DNA of 64,000 bases from Aquatica leii (taxonomy: Eukaryota > Arthropoda > Insecta > Coleoptera > Lampyridae), in NCBI GenBank assembly GCA_035610365.1, contig CM069432.1, forward strand, positions 171,428,035-171,492,034. The letters are read 5' to 3'. A model generated the notes under the pieces. The model saw only the letters and a list, made by a program, of their open reading frames with translations. It was not told where the DNA came from and ran no database searches. How positions within the stretch are numbered: the stretch's first letter is position 1; every line of letters begins with the position of its first letter. The position numbers and the translations under genes are program-made. Of this stretch, positions 1-11,458 are shown piece after piece.

Positions 1-828
1 TACCTATAAATTAACTTTTGAAATAAAGCTTTTATTATTATGTACGATGTTGATTAGTTGAGAAGACGAGCGCAACTAAAAGATATTTCATTATTAACTA
101 CTAGTTAATAGTAAACATATTTATTATTTCTATAAGTTTTAAAGAAAAAAATCTACAAAACGATCTGTCAAGACCAAAAGATTAATAACAGTTTTTACAA
201 CAATGTTACACTAGCATTTATAGCCCATATTGCTAAAGAAATTATTAAGTTCCCACGCAGCCAGAAGACGAATATGAGCTAACATTAATTCCAGTATAAA
301 GTATTTCTGTTGAGAAAAAAGATCAAAACCAGATTTTTTTATAAATTAACTACAATAGAGTGATACTTTATAAGATGTCTAAAAATTAAGAAAATAAAAA
401 TGTATAAAACCAAAAATTACTATTTGGTGTAAACATTAACTCTATGCATTCCAATTCATTAGCTCACAATAAAAAATTACTTTTGATTATTCCTACAACT
501 CTGTGTATACTACTCTTTTCCAAGTTTTTATTGAACATTAACATTTTTTATAAGTTAATTTATAATGAGTATTTAATAAAATAACGACTATAAGAAAAAT
601 TATATTAATTTTAGCAAAAGTTGATGGCAAAGACATCTTATATGATTATGTATTAACCGAGTATTAACAATAACTGTAAATAGCCATAAAAGCAGAAAAC
701 GTTGTAAGTTGATTTTAAGCTTCCGTAATTCAAAAGTTTTGAATAAAACTGCTAGATAAAACTACAACGTAAAAGACATTGGGGTTAAAGCAATGTCAAT
801 GCAATGGTGCAAATGTCACCAGAGTAAA
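1..828. other. No gene seen; AT-rich spacer
   Basis: No coding signal is recognisable. A short motif (agcaaa-g-tttgatggcaaag) occurs near 613 and again near 953, about 340 bases apart on either side of the ribozyme at 829-872. The similarity does not extend far. Confidence 0.5.
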
Positions 829-872
829 CTACTAGACGGCCGTTTCGCCCTTTTGTGGCTCATCAGTAGTAG
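829..872 (-). ncRNA. Hammerhead ribozyme, minimal helix III
   Basis: Read on the minus strand, this 44-nt segment has every part of a hammerhead self-cleaving ribozyme. Helix I pairs CUACUA (872-867) with UAGUAG (834-829), six perfect pairs. Box 1 is CUGAUGA (866-860). Helix II pairs GCC (859-857) with GGC (849-847) across a 7-nt loop. Box 2 is GAAA (846-843). Then ACGGCCGU forms a tiny helix III and ends in the GUC cleavage triplet (cut after C835). All invariant core residues are present (C3, U4, G5, A6, G8, A9, G12, A13, A14, A15.1-U16.1, H17). The helix III strand is a perfect 8-nt palindrome, as in the hammerheads known from Penelope-like elements and retrozymes, which are thought to act as dimers. 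No recognisable element surrounds it, so its owner is unknown. Activity is inferred, not shown. Confidence 0.78.
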
Positions 873-1470
873 GAGAACAATCTAATTTGTTCCCACAACT
901 GCATCGACAAACCTTGTAGCTTTATATTCACATACGATAAAGATAACCATTAGCAAAGTTTGATGGCAAAGTTGATGCAATTGTAAGAATACAGTAGTTA
1001 AATGATTGTGCCTAGTATTTACTAAATTTATTTATTTACCTATTGTAACTGTATTGTATCTCTTTATAATAACAAATATATCAATCATTAGGAATACACG
1101 AAACTCGACTTTCACAGTAACAAAAAACAACTTAAACGTTAAGGAACGCCGTTAGCTTCTTTTTCCCCGGTCGACCCCGGGTCTGCTATTCCACCTCATT
1201 ATTATTACATTGGCTACGTTCTAACACTAATACTACGTGCTAACACTACAGTAACAAGAGTGGCCGTGTCTTTAATTAATTGTACCCAATACTTACTGAA
1301 TTATCGATTGGAAAATATATACAACCAATCCTTTACGTTATGTTGTTGATTGCTGTTTGCTTTTCTCTTAATTTCTTCAACAGCATGCGCTATTATTGTT
1401 TCTTTATATTTAATATACAATATTAAATATTTAGGTGTTTAAGAGAACAGAGTGGGCTAGTGTAATTAGT
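873..1470. other. No gene seen; AT-rich spacer
   Basis: No reading frame or structured repeat is recognised here, apart from the second weak copy of the motif noted for 1-828. Confidence 0.45.
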
Positions 1471-1499
1471 TAAAACTTTAAACGATAATTTAAATGTCA

Positions 1500-1630
1500 T
1501 TAAAATGTTATAAACAACGTTACAAAGTAAAGTTGCTCATGTTAGTGGTACAGTGGATTGTTCTACTTTAACCTACTCGTTGACCTGATAAAGTGCTTAT
1601 TTGTAGCGCGAAACGTTACCACAAAAATAG
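1500..1630 (+). repeat. Relic terminal repeat of a Penelope-like element
   Basis: The segment resembles the end of the PLE at 17.7-20.9 kb: a gtggattg-t-ctact stretch, then cctgataaagtgct, a short hairpin and gcgcgaaacgttacc. These match the order and spacing of the hammerhead-like motif at 17808-17848. The core G8 has become A (CUGAUAA), so the ribozyme should be dead. No PLE coding sequence adjoins it. Confidence 0.45.
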
Positions 1631-1635
1631 TCTAA

Positions 1636-1860
1636 GGGCAGGTTGCACAAAACAAATTAAAAATATAACAACTGATTATTTCTGAAATCAGTTGCTACAT
1701 CACCAGTTAAATCAAATGTAACAAGTTATTACATTTCTGTTATGTTTAATTTTGTTTTTGCATTGCACAAATCAAACTAAAGTACTAACAATTTGTCAGA
1801 TTCATTGTCACAATAATTACAGAAACTTGTGTAATTAACTATAACGTTTGCATATATTAC
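1636..1860 (+). mobile_element. 5' end of Harbinger copy 1
   Basis: Bases about 1746-1850 match the minus-strand sequence upstream of Harbinger copy 2 (about 11742-11640), including gttgcacaaatcaaa and the following actaacaa-ttgtcag. This places them as the 5' end of the element whose transposase lies at 3487-4518. Bases 1641-1770 also form an imperfect palindrome (ggttgcacaaaac against its inverse), possibly a terminal inverted repeat or a small nested MITE. Confidence 0.5.
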
Positions 1861-1869
1861 ATTATTATA

Positions 1870-3280
1870 TTTGTTACAAGCTTTTGGTATTTACGAACCT
1901 GCACGGCCAACTCACAATAGTCGGTGAGAGGGGTAGGTTTCCAAGAAATATATAAAAGGTGTTCCAGGGCGCCAGAGCTTATCCCACAGTAACTTCTGTC
2001 CCGCTCCAGACAGACGGGTCTCACTTGTAACAATTCGCAGGTTCGTAATCCCTTCTACTCGACTGTTCGAGTAGCCAGCGTTTGTGATTAGATAACGACG
2101 ATCTAAAGAGAAAGGTATGTTGTCATAAAAGAACAAATAACCACAATAAGAACTTTAATCTAGAATCGTTGATGATTATCACAGGATATAAGAATTCTCG
2201 TTACAGAAAATCAGTAGTGTCGACAACACACAATACATAGATAAATTTGGTTTACATAAATAGCGAAGAGTAGATAGTAATAAATATCATTTGTATACAG
2301 CATGCGAGATATACGAAATAATGATAATAAGTACGGCCTTAATATTACAATATCATAATAAGTATTGGTGGTACACAGCATGCGTAACCCGAAGTGAGAG
2401 AAGGGGAAAAAATTACTATATAAATGGTACTTCAATAACGTTCGTAACCACGAAATTAATATGTACAACAGTTTCGTGAGCGACCTTGTTGACAACGAAA
2501 ATAAGATACATATAAAATCACTTACCAAACACAGGAACTTCCTCTTGTGTGAAGAAAGTACTTTCCCCGACACGTAATCCTGTAACTAATTTGAATTGCA
2601 AATCGTGTCAAACCAATGCCTCACGAAATCAAGATCTACAAAATCATTACTTAAATTTTAAAGCACACACATAACACAAACCGAAAGTCGGATGCTGTTA
2701 TACCCCTTTACTGTGATTTAATTAATTCCAACAGTAGGCCTTATAAATATTTAGAAACGTTTCAACACAATATTCGTCGAGGGTTATCTCTCGTCTTTCG
2801 GTATCGACTAGAATTCATGGGCCGGATGGTGGTAATAATGGCCGGTGACGATACGAATACCCCACGATCGCAACGAAATCACAACTCTCCCTGGTGGGCT
2901 TTAAATTATAACCAGAATGCCCTTAGTTAGGAGGTAGCACATGGCGTTAACCAAAAAGACATAAAAATTACCTTTAATTAAAGAAAGAAACAAAATCACT
3001 TACTCTGCGTGAATAACCTGAGTTAATTAAGAAAACTTCCAATTTCCATCGTGTCCCAACACGTGGATGAGTTTAGAAAACGAATTTTTCACTCACGCAG
3101 ACATAGATACTAACATGCACGAGGTTAAAGTCAAAATGCCGGTCTGTCACCGGATGTCGCCTACTCAATACAAAGTGACCAACGAACCCGATAGATGGCG
3201 TCGAGAAATATAAAAGTAATTTTTAATTAAACTGATATACAGGGTAATGCATTATTTAAATTTATGCACGTAACAAAATA
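1870..3280. mobile_element. Unidentified ~1.4-kb insertion in Harbinger copy 1
   Basis: Copy 2 has about 280 bases between its 5' end segment and the transposase start; copy 1 has about 1,730. The extra 1.4 kb has no match to copy 2 and is richer in GC than its surroundings. It holds a TATA-like box (tatataaaagg, near 1950) followed by a GC-rich stretch, and a pair of direct repeats around agcatgcg (near 2300 and 2380). It may be a relic LTR or non-autonomous element. Short open frames inside it resemble nothing I recognise. Confidence 0.4.
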
Positions 3281-3486
3281 TTAGTTTGAAGTTACTTTTT
3301 AAAAATTATCAAACAAATACAATAATTAAAATTTTAAATTTCAAAGTTAAGTTCAAGTACTAATTTATTAAAGATTTTATTTTATTTCAAATCGTTAGAA
3401 TATATGTATGTATAAACTTACATATTTATATAGTGTTTAGATAAAGCTATACAAGTATTAAATGAGTTCTATAATACTTCTTTTAG

Positions 3487-4518
3487 ATGTCTGATTCTTC
3501 AATAACATTAACCAGTAGCGACTCAAAAGAAGAAATTCGAAGAATTTGTTTCATTCGAGACAGAAACGATGTATTCGAAACCTTTGACAAACAGGATTTT
3601 TAAAATAGATTCCGTTTTTCTAAAATAACAATAATGGAATTACTGAACATCAATCAATTATGAATTACGCTAAGTGTTTAGCTACTGGTTCATTTCAACA
3701 GGTAAATTATTTAAATGATGCTATAAATATAATATTTACTTTACTGACAATTTCAGGTAATTAGGGATCACATAAACATACATAAATCCACAGTTTGTGG
3801 AATAGTTCGACCAGTTACAAAATGCATCGCTTCATTAAAACCGCAGTATATATTAAAATGCCCGATAACGACAACAAAGCAAAGACTTTTTACTATTCGA
3901 GGGTTACCAAGAGTTTTAGGTGCAATAGATTGCACACACATAAAAATGCAATCTCCAGGAGGACATAATGCTGAACTGTTCAGAAATAGAAAGGGGTATT
4001 TCTCTATAAATGTTCAGATAGTTTGTGATGCTAGATTAAACAATATGAACATAATAGCACGTTGGCCTGGTTCTACACATGATAGCACCATTTTTAATAA
4101 TTCTCTACTGTGCGCTGAGTTAGAGAATGGGCAATATGCAAATTCCTTTTTACTAGGAGATAGCGGTTATCCTTGTCGAACATATCTGCTAACACCTTTT
4201 TTGCCTCAATCAACACCTGCAGAAGTGGGGTATAACTTTGCTCATTGTGCAACACGCAATTTTGTAGAGCAATACTTTGGAATTTTAAAGAGACGTTTTT
4301 TATGTCTTAGTTTAGGTTTAAGGAACTTAATTCCAACTACTCTTAACATAATTGTAGCCTGTGCCGTTTTGCAGAACATTGGACTTAATGATGACATATT
4401 TGAATTTCCTGATGTGGATTATACCGCAGAAGTCATACATAAACAACCTGCAAACAGATTAAGAAATGAAAATACAGTAGTCAGGGATCAAATTCTATTA
4501 ACAATTTTTAATAATTAA
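3487..4518 (+). pseudogene. Harbinger (PIF) transposase, copy 1, with 55-bp intron
   Basis: DDE transposase of the PIF/Harbinger (HARBI1-like) superfamily, which cuts and reinserts its own element. Exon 1 starts at ATG 3487 and ends at 3701; a short intron with GT and AG ends spans 3702-3756; exon 2 runs 3757-4518. The join falls after LATGSFQQ, a hallmark segment of the family. Exon 2 keeps the catalytic triad: D in GAIDCTH, D in LLGDSGYP and E in VEQYFGILKRRF, plus the WPGSTHDS segment. Exon 1 is broken: a TAA at 3601-3603 stands where copy 2 has a lysine codon, and a frameshift follows before the intron. The protein would be shorter than usual upstream of the intron, suggesting a deletion. 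A 1.4-kb insertion separates the gene from its 5' end. Confidence 0.85.
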
Positions 4519-4699
4519 CTACCGTAAGAATAACTAAATTAAACAAATTAATTTGAATTTAAAGAAATTATTTGTTAAGCTTTGATCTTTGACCACCAAT
4601 TAAATTTCAATTTTCTTTGTTAATTTTTACATCTAAAACATGTAACAATTTATTTGAATGTAACTCAAATTTGGCTAGCTTTAATTTTTGTGTGTACCT
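4519..4699. other. Harbinger 3' flank
   Basis: AT-rich 3' flank of the transposase. The 3' terminal inverted repeat could not be located, because copy 2 is truncated before this point and gives no comparison. Confidence 0.35.
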
Positions 4700-4880
4700 G
4701 CTTACTTTTTTATGATATCTAAAAGGATATTTTTTTCTGGGGCGAATAATTTTATCGGTTCATTTTACCTCTTGATTTTATTAAAGAAACGCTGAAAAAA
4801 ACCGGCAAGTATATGTCAAGTAAATGTGTACTTCAACATAACTTAATTTATTTATTAAAAACCAGGGAAAATTTCTTTCT
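4700..4880 (+). repeat. Left arm of inverted repeat around PLE 1
   Basis: Matches 7185-7365 in inverse orientation. Shared blocks include ctggggcgaataattttatc, cctcttgattttattaaa and gtcaagtaaatg. The pair could be a palindromic element into which the PLE inserted, or inverted terminal copies of the PLE's own flank. Confidence 0.7.
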
Positions 4881-5094
4881 TAAAATCCTCTCCACAAATT
4901 TAAAATTTGTGAAAAAGACTTTAAGAAGATTAATATATTATTTTAAATAGTACTCCACTTTGAGTAATGAATTACTTTACCAATATTGTGGTTTTATTTT
5001 AAGAAATAAATACTTTCGGGTTTTGAACCGCGTTTCATATTTACACTTTTCACGAAATTCATAAAACTAAGAAAGCTTACAAACTTTGAAAAAC

Positions 5095-6923
5095 TTACAA
5101 TATTTGACGTTTCAAGAGTCATGTCGCTGTCTTCTTCATGCCTTTATATTACGCCGTTGGGGTCAGTGGTCCGTGACAGTTTCGTTTCATTAGTCTTCCG
5201 GAACATCTTTTTCCATACTGGTGCTAGATCAATTCCATTATCCCTATTGAAATTGTCGTAGTTTTTGAATTTCGATGGCTTTCTTGTATAGTCTAGGCCA
5301 GAAGTTTTGGGATTTAGCTAACGTTGTTGCCTCTTAAAATTTTATTGTGTGACCGGTGTCTAAGAAGTGTTTTGCAACAGCAAATCTTGCATTATGTTTT
5401 TTTGTATCCGCCTCATGTTCTTTTAATCTGGTAGCTATGTTGCGCCCCGTTTGTCCTATATAAGCTAGTCCACACGAACAAAGGATGTGGTAGACTCCTG
5501 GTTCCTCGAGTGGTGTTTTTGTTTCCTTCTATTTTGAGAAATTGGTGGCTATTTTATTTGTTGCAATCACTTTGATATTTTGTTTTTATTAAGGCGTTCG
5601 TTAGGTGACCTTAACGTGTTCAATTCACTCATCGCCTTAGCCCTGTGTACTAAAGTTTTTAGAACTGAAATTTCTGAGCTGGATCATGATGTGATTCGGC
5701 GTTGAGGTATCTGTCAGTATGTGTCGGCTTACTGTATATTTAATGCTGCAATATGTTGTCCATCTTTCGAGTGACCAATACGTCCAAGAACAGATTGCTT
5801 CTGTTTGTTTTTGTCTTCATGGTGAATGTAATGTTGGAATCTAACTGGTTGGTGTGATCCAGAAAGTTTTGTGTTTGTGCTTCATGAGACCAAATTACAA
5901 ATGTATCGTCCACATAACGTAGCCTACATTTTAGTTTGAGGTTAACGGTTTCTAATGCTTTTTCTTCAAAATCCTCCATAAATATATTACCGATGACTGG
6001 AAAAAGTAGTGTTCTCATGGCTGCTCCTCAAGTTTTTCCATTAGAATTAGTCCAGTATGCTCCTCATCCAAATCCGCTTTTCGTAATTTGGTCTGAATGA
6101 TCTCCAGTGTAGTTTGTAGTAGCACTTTCGTGAAGAAAAATGTCACATTAAAACTGATTAAAATGTCTTCTAATTCCAATTTAATTTCTTTAATTTTTGA
6201 GACAAAGTGCTGGGAATTCCTTGCGTGATAGATGCTTTTTCCTGTAAGCGGTTGTAAAATGGTACATAAGTATCTAGCCAAAAAATGGGTGGTTAAACTT
6301 GTAACACGCACAATTGGGCGAAGCGAATTGATTTGTGGATTTTTGGAAGGCCGTAAAAGTGCGGCATCCTGATGCCTGTAGGAATTAGTCGTCTCTTTTG
6401 ATGTTCCAGGATCATGCTTGCGGATTTTATAGCGGCCGAAATCTTTTTCTCTAAAGGTTTTATTGGTTTCAATGGTTTGTACGCCGGATCTTATAGCAAA
6501 GTATCGATTTTTTTTCATGTAGTCGCTGGTGCTTATGATTACAATGATTTTTTTGTTGGCTTTAAGCCCCTTAGAGCATTTATTTCTTCTCGATTGATGT
6601 TGGATTTCTGTGCTGTAGATTTCTTCAGAATATCGGCTGTTTTGACTCTCACCTCTTCTTGAATGTGTTGCGGTAGAGTTCTGAGTGTGCTTTCCAATGA
6701 AGTCACTATTTCTTCCTTTGGTATAGATTTTGGTGTGATAGCAAAATTTAATCCTTTTGATAAAATGGATGTTGCTGATCCACTGAGTGTTATGGAAAAC
6801 AGATCGATGATGATCCTCTCTGTCTCTAACTGTGGCGTTAGAGGATGTTGTACTTTTTGTAACTTCTGGAACTTTGCCATTTGTATTTTCTTCACATTTT
6901 GGGCGATCTCTTTTTTTGCCTAA
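5095..6923 (-). pseudogene. Penelope-like element 1: RT plus GIY-YIG, decayed
   Basis: Reverse transcriptase and endonuclease of a Penelope-like retroelement, read from 6895 down. The N-terminal region (6895-6539) has the family segment ILSKGLNFAITP and a basic REEINALRGL stretch. The RT follows in the next frame (6518-6015) with LRPIVRVTSLTTHFLARYL and NSQHFVSKIKEI. It continues at 6018-5740 with NIFMEDFEEKAL, the catalytic RYVDDTF (YVDD at 5916-5905) and LFLDVLVTRK. Farther down, THTDRYLNAESHHDPAQK is visible near 5720. A GIY-YIG nuclease domain follows at about 5500-5340 (GVYHILCSCG, then AYIGQTGRNIATRLKEHE). Several frameshifts and stops break the frame. A degenerate hammerhead-like tail ending in gaaacgtc lies near 5140-5100. 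It belongs to a different PLE lineage from the one at 17.7 kb, judging by its GIY-YIG and tail sequences. Confidence 0.87.
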
Positions 6924-7184
6924 GTGGTTTTTTGCTTAAATGGTTTGTCCTTTTTTTGTCCCTCCTTAACAAGGAATTTTAAATTAGTTTGTAACGAGGT
7001 CTGTTGCAGAAAAGTAGAAATAACAAGTAATTATATAATCTGTGATTAAATTGTGACCAGTTGTCAGATTTTATTTCAGTAGCACAAAGCGAATCAAAAT
7101 GGTTGTCAGCTGATTACTAATAAAGTGCGTAAACTTTGTAACACAATCTGGCAAAAGTAGATTTCTCCTTGTTTCTTAAAAATG

Positions 7185-7365
7185 TATTAGGTTATGTTAG
7201 AGTATACATTTACTTGACATTTACTTTGCCCGTTTTTTAGCGTCCGTTTAATCCGTTTAATAAAATCAAGAGGTGAAATAAACCGAAAAAATTATTCGCC
7301 CCAGGAAAAAATTATCTTTTTAGATATCACGAAAATGTAAATACACATGTAATGAGTAAATAAAT
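7185..7365 (-). repeat. Right arm of inverted repeat around PLE 1
   Basis: Inverse partner of 4700-4880. The two arms are about 2.3 kb apart and enclose the whole PLE 1 relic. Confidence 0.7.
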
Positions 7366-9200
7366 ATTGTTTATTATTAATATGTAGAAGCAGTTTTACT
7401 ATATTTGTTAGAATTTAAAATAGAAAAGCATTGTAGCATATAATATATGCCCCTATTTAAAAGTTTATATCATCAATTCAACTAGGATAACAAGCCATCC
7501 TTTACAAGACTAGTATAAAGTAAAACTAAAAATATATTGACATTAATAGTAATAGTTATTTTGCGATTAGCAAAGCTAGCTATCCCAGAATACGGTGTCT
7601 TCTGTGCATCGATATAACGTACCATAAAAAAATAATTTTTATACATATAACTTAATTAGGTGGTTGTTAACTTTTTGGTTTATTATGAACTACTGCGAAT
7701 CTATACTCTTTTTGTGCTAATATCCTGTATATTCCTATATTACTTCTATTTAGGTACTCGCATATTCTCGAAAATAAAGAAACAAGAATTCCTCTATTAA
7801 AAAAATTGAAACGTGGTAAAGCGTTGAAAATGATTGCAATTGAAACAAACAGGAATAAGAACATGGAAGCAGTTGAAGATATACCACAATTGCAAGCGGG
7901 TATCACTCAAAGAAGTTGCATCACAGAATCTATTGAATATTACATTTTTTATAATTTCATATATAATTATATATTATATATTTTCATTCCTTAACTTATT
8001 TGCAGGTTGTTGATGCATGCACAGGAAGAAATCTTTATATATTTTATCTACAATTGTTAATAAAAATTACACAAATTGGACCTGAAAATGTGACAAGACC
8101 AATTTGTGCAGTTTTATTGCATTCATTTGTGCAGATTAAATTGTACAGTTTTTTTTTTCATTACATATAAACAATTTTAACATTTTAAATTGATCGCACC
8201 ATATCACAATTTGTTTGAAAAATGCTCTAAAATGGATAGTAAAGTTTTACACAATGTTGTCATACTTTTTTTAAAACTATGCTTGAAGTATTTTTACCCA
8301 ATGGTATATTAAATGTCTAATAGCGTTAGATTATCTAGATACATATTCTCATTGGTTAATTATGCACAATATTTTGCAAATTATTATTATTTCGTATAGG
8401 TTTTTCATTGTATAACTTTATGCATCTTGGTTAAATGTTATTTACTTAAAAGTAACATATATTGGGTGAATTGTCAATAAAACGTTGCAAATCTTAAGAG
8501 CATTATTTATTTATATTAGATGGTACAAAACTAAAATAATTGTTTAAATATGGATAAAAACAATAAATACCTATATAAATATTGGTTAACGATCTACTAA
8601 ACATTTTGAAAGATTATTATCTAATAATAATAAATAATAAGCCTATCCATTTTATTTTCTAAACAGAACATCTTATGGAGATGAAACATTTTGAGTTCAA
8701 ACTAGTCAGAAAATACGGCATATAAGTATGTAAATCACTAACTTTAAAACAAGAATGTTTATCCGATTCAATGTTGACTTCAAACGCATGATAACGTCTC
8801 GAGAAGTCTGCCATCGTCTTCATTTTTAGTTACCGCTTTTAGTAGAAACGCCTAAAAATGCAGATTCGTACTTTTAGAATAAATGATAATGCGTTAAATA
8901 ATGTTACATTATTACTACTCCTATTATGATTTAATTAGAATAAAGGGCATGCACTAAATCTATTACAAGTAAAACATGTAAAAAAACATAATACTTACAT
9001 GAACAATTCTACTGAAGAGCAGTGCTCGATGTCACAATTTCATAAATATTGTAACAAATTCCAACCAACTTGCACGTATAGCTCCACTACAACTTTTATC
9101 GCAAGATGATCTAGTGTTCATCGTAAACGTCATGTTTTTGACAGTTACATCCAGTCACATTTCTTGTTCCAAGTGATTCACATGTTGATGTTTGTCCTAG
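7366..9200. other. No gene supported
   Basis: AT-rich sequence with only short open frames. One at 7806-7994 contains a peptide (IPQLQAGITQRSCI) that looks protein-like, but I cannot assign it. No repeat structure stands out. Confidence 0.4.
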
Positions 9201-9205
9201 TCCTA

Positions 9206-9691
9206 TGCAGTTATTTCAGCAAATGCATCTCTCACTAAGGCTTTTATCTCCAGACCACTGTATGTAATATTATTCATAGTGATCCTCTGTTTTGCTAAAC
9301 TCGATGCCAACTCAATCGGATTTAAGTCATAGTGGTAAGATGGTAAACGTAACACTGTATGCCCATGTTTTTTAAAAAGTTCGTTTACATATGTTTTCGT
9401 ATAATTAAATTGTTTTACTAACACTACGCATTAACACTACGCATTTTATTTGGTGTCATTACTCCATTATTTTCGAAGTATTGTGGAATACTTGTTTTTT
9501 TCTTCGAGAGATATCTTAAAATTTCATTACTGCTTGTTATCGATTCACTCCAGATTTTTCTATAAATGTGGTTGATTTGCCCGTTGCTACAGCAGCTAGT
9601 TTGGTTGCCTTCTCTAAAGGGAGAATTTATCGAAAAACTTCAAAACATTTTTAATAATGTTTCTTGCTTCGAAATGAATGGTTTTCTTCAT
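9206..9691 (-). pseudogene. Deleted IS630-type (DD82E-like) transposase
   Basis: Minus-strand relic of the same family as 28805-30131. An N-terminal part starts at the ATG ending at 9691 (MKKTIHFEARNII) and runs into a helix-turn-helix-like stretch (KATKLAAVATGKSTTFI, with frameshifts). The C-terminal part (9424-9206) holds YVNELFKKHGHTVLRLP and YHYDLNPIEL, with the third catalytic residue (E). The catalytic core between them, with the first two aspartates, is missing. It is therefore an internally deleted, non-coding copy. A 13-bp direct repeat (acactacgcatta, near 9420-9440) marks the deletion area. Confidence 0.7.
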
Positions 9692-10430
9692 ATTAAGATT
9701 TCATGTTAAATAACAGCTGAAACAATACAGAAAGTAAGTAATGTAAAAATCTCCATCAGAAATTAGTTGTTGTTCGTAGAATTAACGCTGGAATTAAATA
9801 CAGAATTTAAAGCAATGAATGAGGTTAAGCTGCAAAGGTTACACTTAAAAAATGTTATAAATACACTTACCTTGTTTAAATAACAGCGTCTTGACAAAAA
9901 AACTAACTGAATAACTACGAATTTTTCAGAAAACAGGAGGTAAAGGTGTAAACAAACCCAACGCAATCAAGGAATTTTTATTGTAGAAATTTTTTTAAGC
10001 GAACGGTACTTGCTAATTCTGATTGGTTAAAACATTTACCGCTTCAAATTTTTAAAGTTAGGTCACATATTTTCCGGGGACTTTGTTTACTTCGGCGCTC
10101 TGTAAGTGTCAACATCAGCGTCTTTACATACAACGCGTTGTCGCCTGATTTTTATAGAGGGAACGTTCACCATAAAAAATTACTGCTATTCTACAGTTCG
10201 TTCAATTTTTTTCTTTATTCCGAGTTTAAAAGAATTGCATAATCTTATTGTAATATATATTATCAAAGCTGTACGAGAAACTAAAACAAAATTCTGCAAA
10301 ATACTAGCACATTGTTGTCGAATACAAAGCATACTAAAGTTTATAATATTTTTCAAACAATTTGTCAAATAAAACTTCATAAACTATTTATCCAAACGTA
10401 TTAAATAAAAGCGTGCCAGCCTATGGTATA
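9692..10430. other. No gene supported
   Basis: Likely upstream flank of the minus-strand transposase relic. Two overlapping short open frames near 10106-10380 lie on opposite strands and resemble nothing known. Confidence 0.35.
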
Positions 10431-10519
10431 AATATAAACAATTGTAGTAATATCATCAACAATACAGTTATGCACAATCTTGTGCAAAATTGTGATACAG
10501 CATTTCTCTCTGTGTGTTT

Positions 10520-11458
10520 TCTGGATTAGGTATAATCCACATCAAGAAATGCAAACTGTGATCAGTAAGTCCAATGTTGTGCAAAACGGCACATGCTACA
10601 ATTATGTTAAGTATAGTTGGAATTAAGTTTCTTAAACCTAAACTAAGCCATGAAAATCGCCGGTTTAAAATTCAAAAGCACAATCGCTCTACGAGATTGC
10701 GGGTTGCACAATAAGCGACGTTATGTGTTACTTCTGCAGGTGTTAATGGACGCAAAAACGGTCTTAGCAAATATATTGGACATGGATAACCGTTATTCCC
10801 TAGTAGAAACGAATTTGCATATTGCCCATTCTCCAAATCAGCGCATAGTGGAGAATGATTAAAAATGATGTTATCATAGCTGAGCTATCGTGCTATTATG
10901 TTCATAATGTTTAATGTAATAAAAAATACCCCTTTCTATTTCTGAACAGTTCAACATTATGCCTCATGGAGATTGAATTTTAATGTGGGTGCAATATACT
11001 GCACCTATAACTCTTGGTAATCTTTGAATAACAAAAAATGTTTGCTTTGTTGACATTACAATGTCGTTATCGGGCATTTAAATATATTGGGGTTTTAATG
11101 AAGCGATGCATTTTGTAACTCGCCGAACTATTCTACAAACTGTGGATTTGTGTATATTTATATTAAACCCAATTACCTGAAAATGTCAGTAAAGTAAAAT
11201 GCATATATAGCATCATTTAAATAATTTACCTGTTAAAACAAACTAGTGATTGATTTATTTTTAAAATTAGTTAGTTTAATTTGGTTTCCAAAAAAGTTAA
11301 GCAATTCCTTTATTGTTATTTTTCAAAATCGGAATCTATTTTTAAAATCCTGTTCGTCAAAAGTTTCGAATACATCGTTCCTCTCTCGAATAAAACGAAT
11401 TCTTGGAACTTTCTACTTCCGAGTCGCTACTGGTTAACGTTAATGAAGAATCAGACTT
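10520..11458 (-). pseudogene. Harbinger (PIF) transposase, copy 2, catalytically dead
   Basis: Inverted second copy of the transposase at 3487-4518. It shares the 5' leader, the exon 1 opening (SDSS-TLTSSDS), the intron position and the exon 2 body. The start codon has become AAG (11458-11456). The first catalytic aspartate is lost (GAVYCTH against GAIDCTH in copy 1), the second is changed to N (LLGNNGY), and only the glutamate remains (VER). A TGA follows in the PGG segment and there are several small frameshifts. Copy 2 keeps a lysine codon where copy 1 has the 3601 stop, so the two copies decayed independently. The 3' end fades near 10520. The shared 5' flank extends to about 11742. Confidence 0.82.

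Noticed and set aside
2211-2573. 120-codon minus-strand frame in the Harbinger insertion
   Set aside because: Leucine/tyrosine-rich and overlapping a plus-strand frame; probably chance.
7806-7994. Second (Myb-like) Harbinger ORF
   Set aside because: A short peptide looks protein-like, but it is not linked to either Harbinger copy by flanking similarity and shows no Myb motif.
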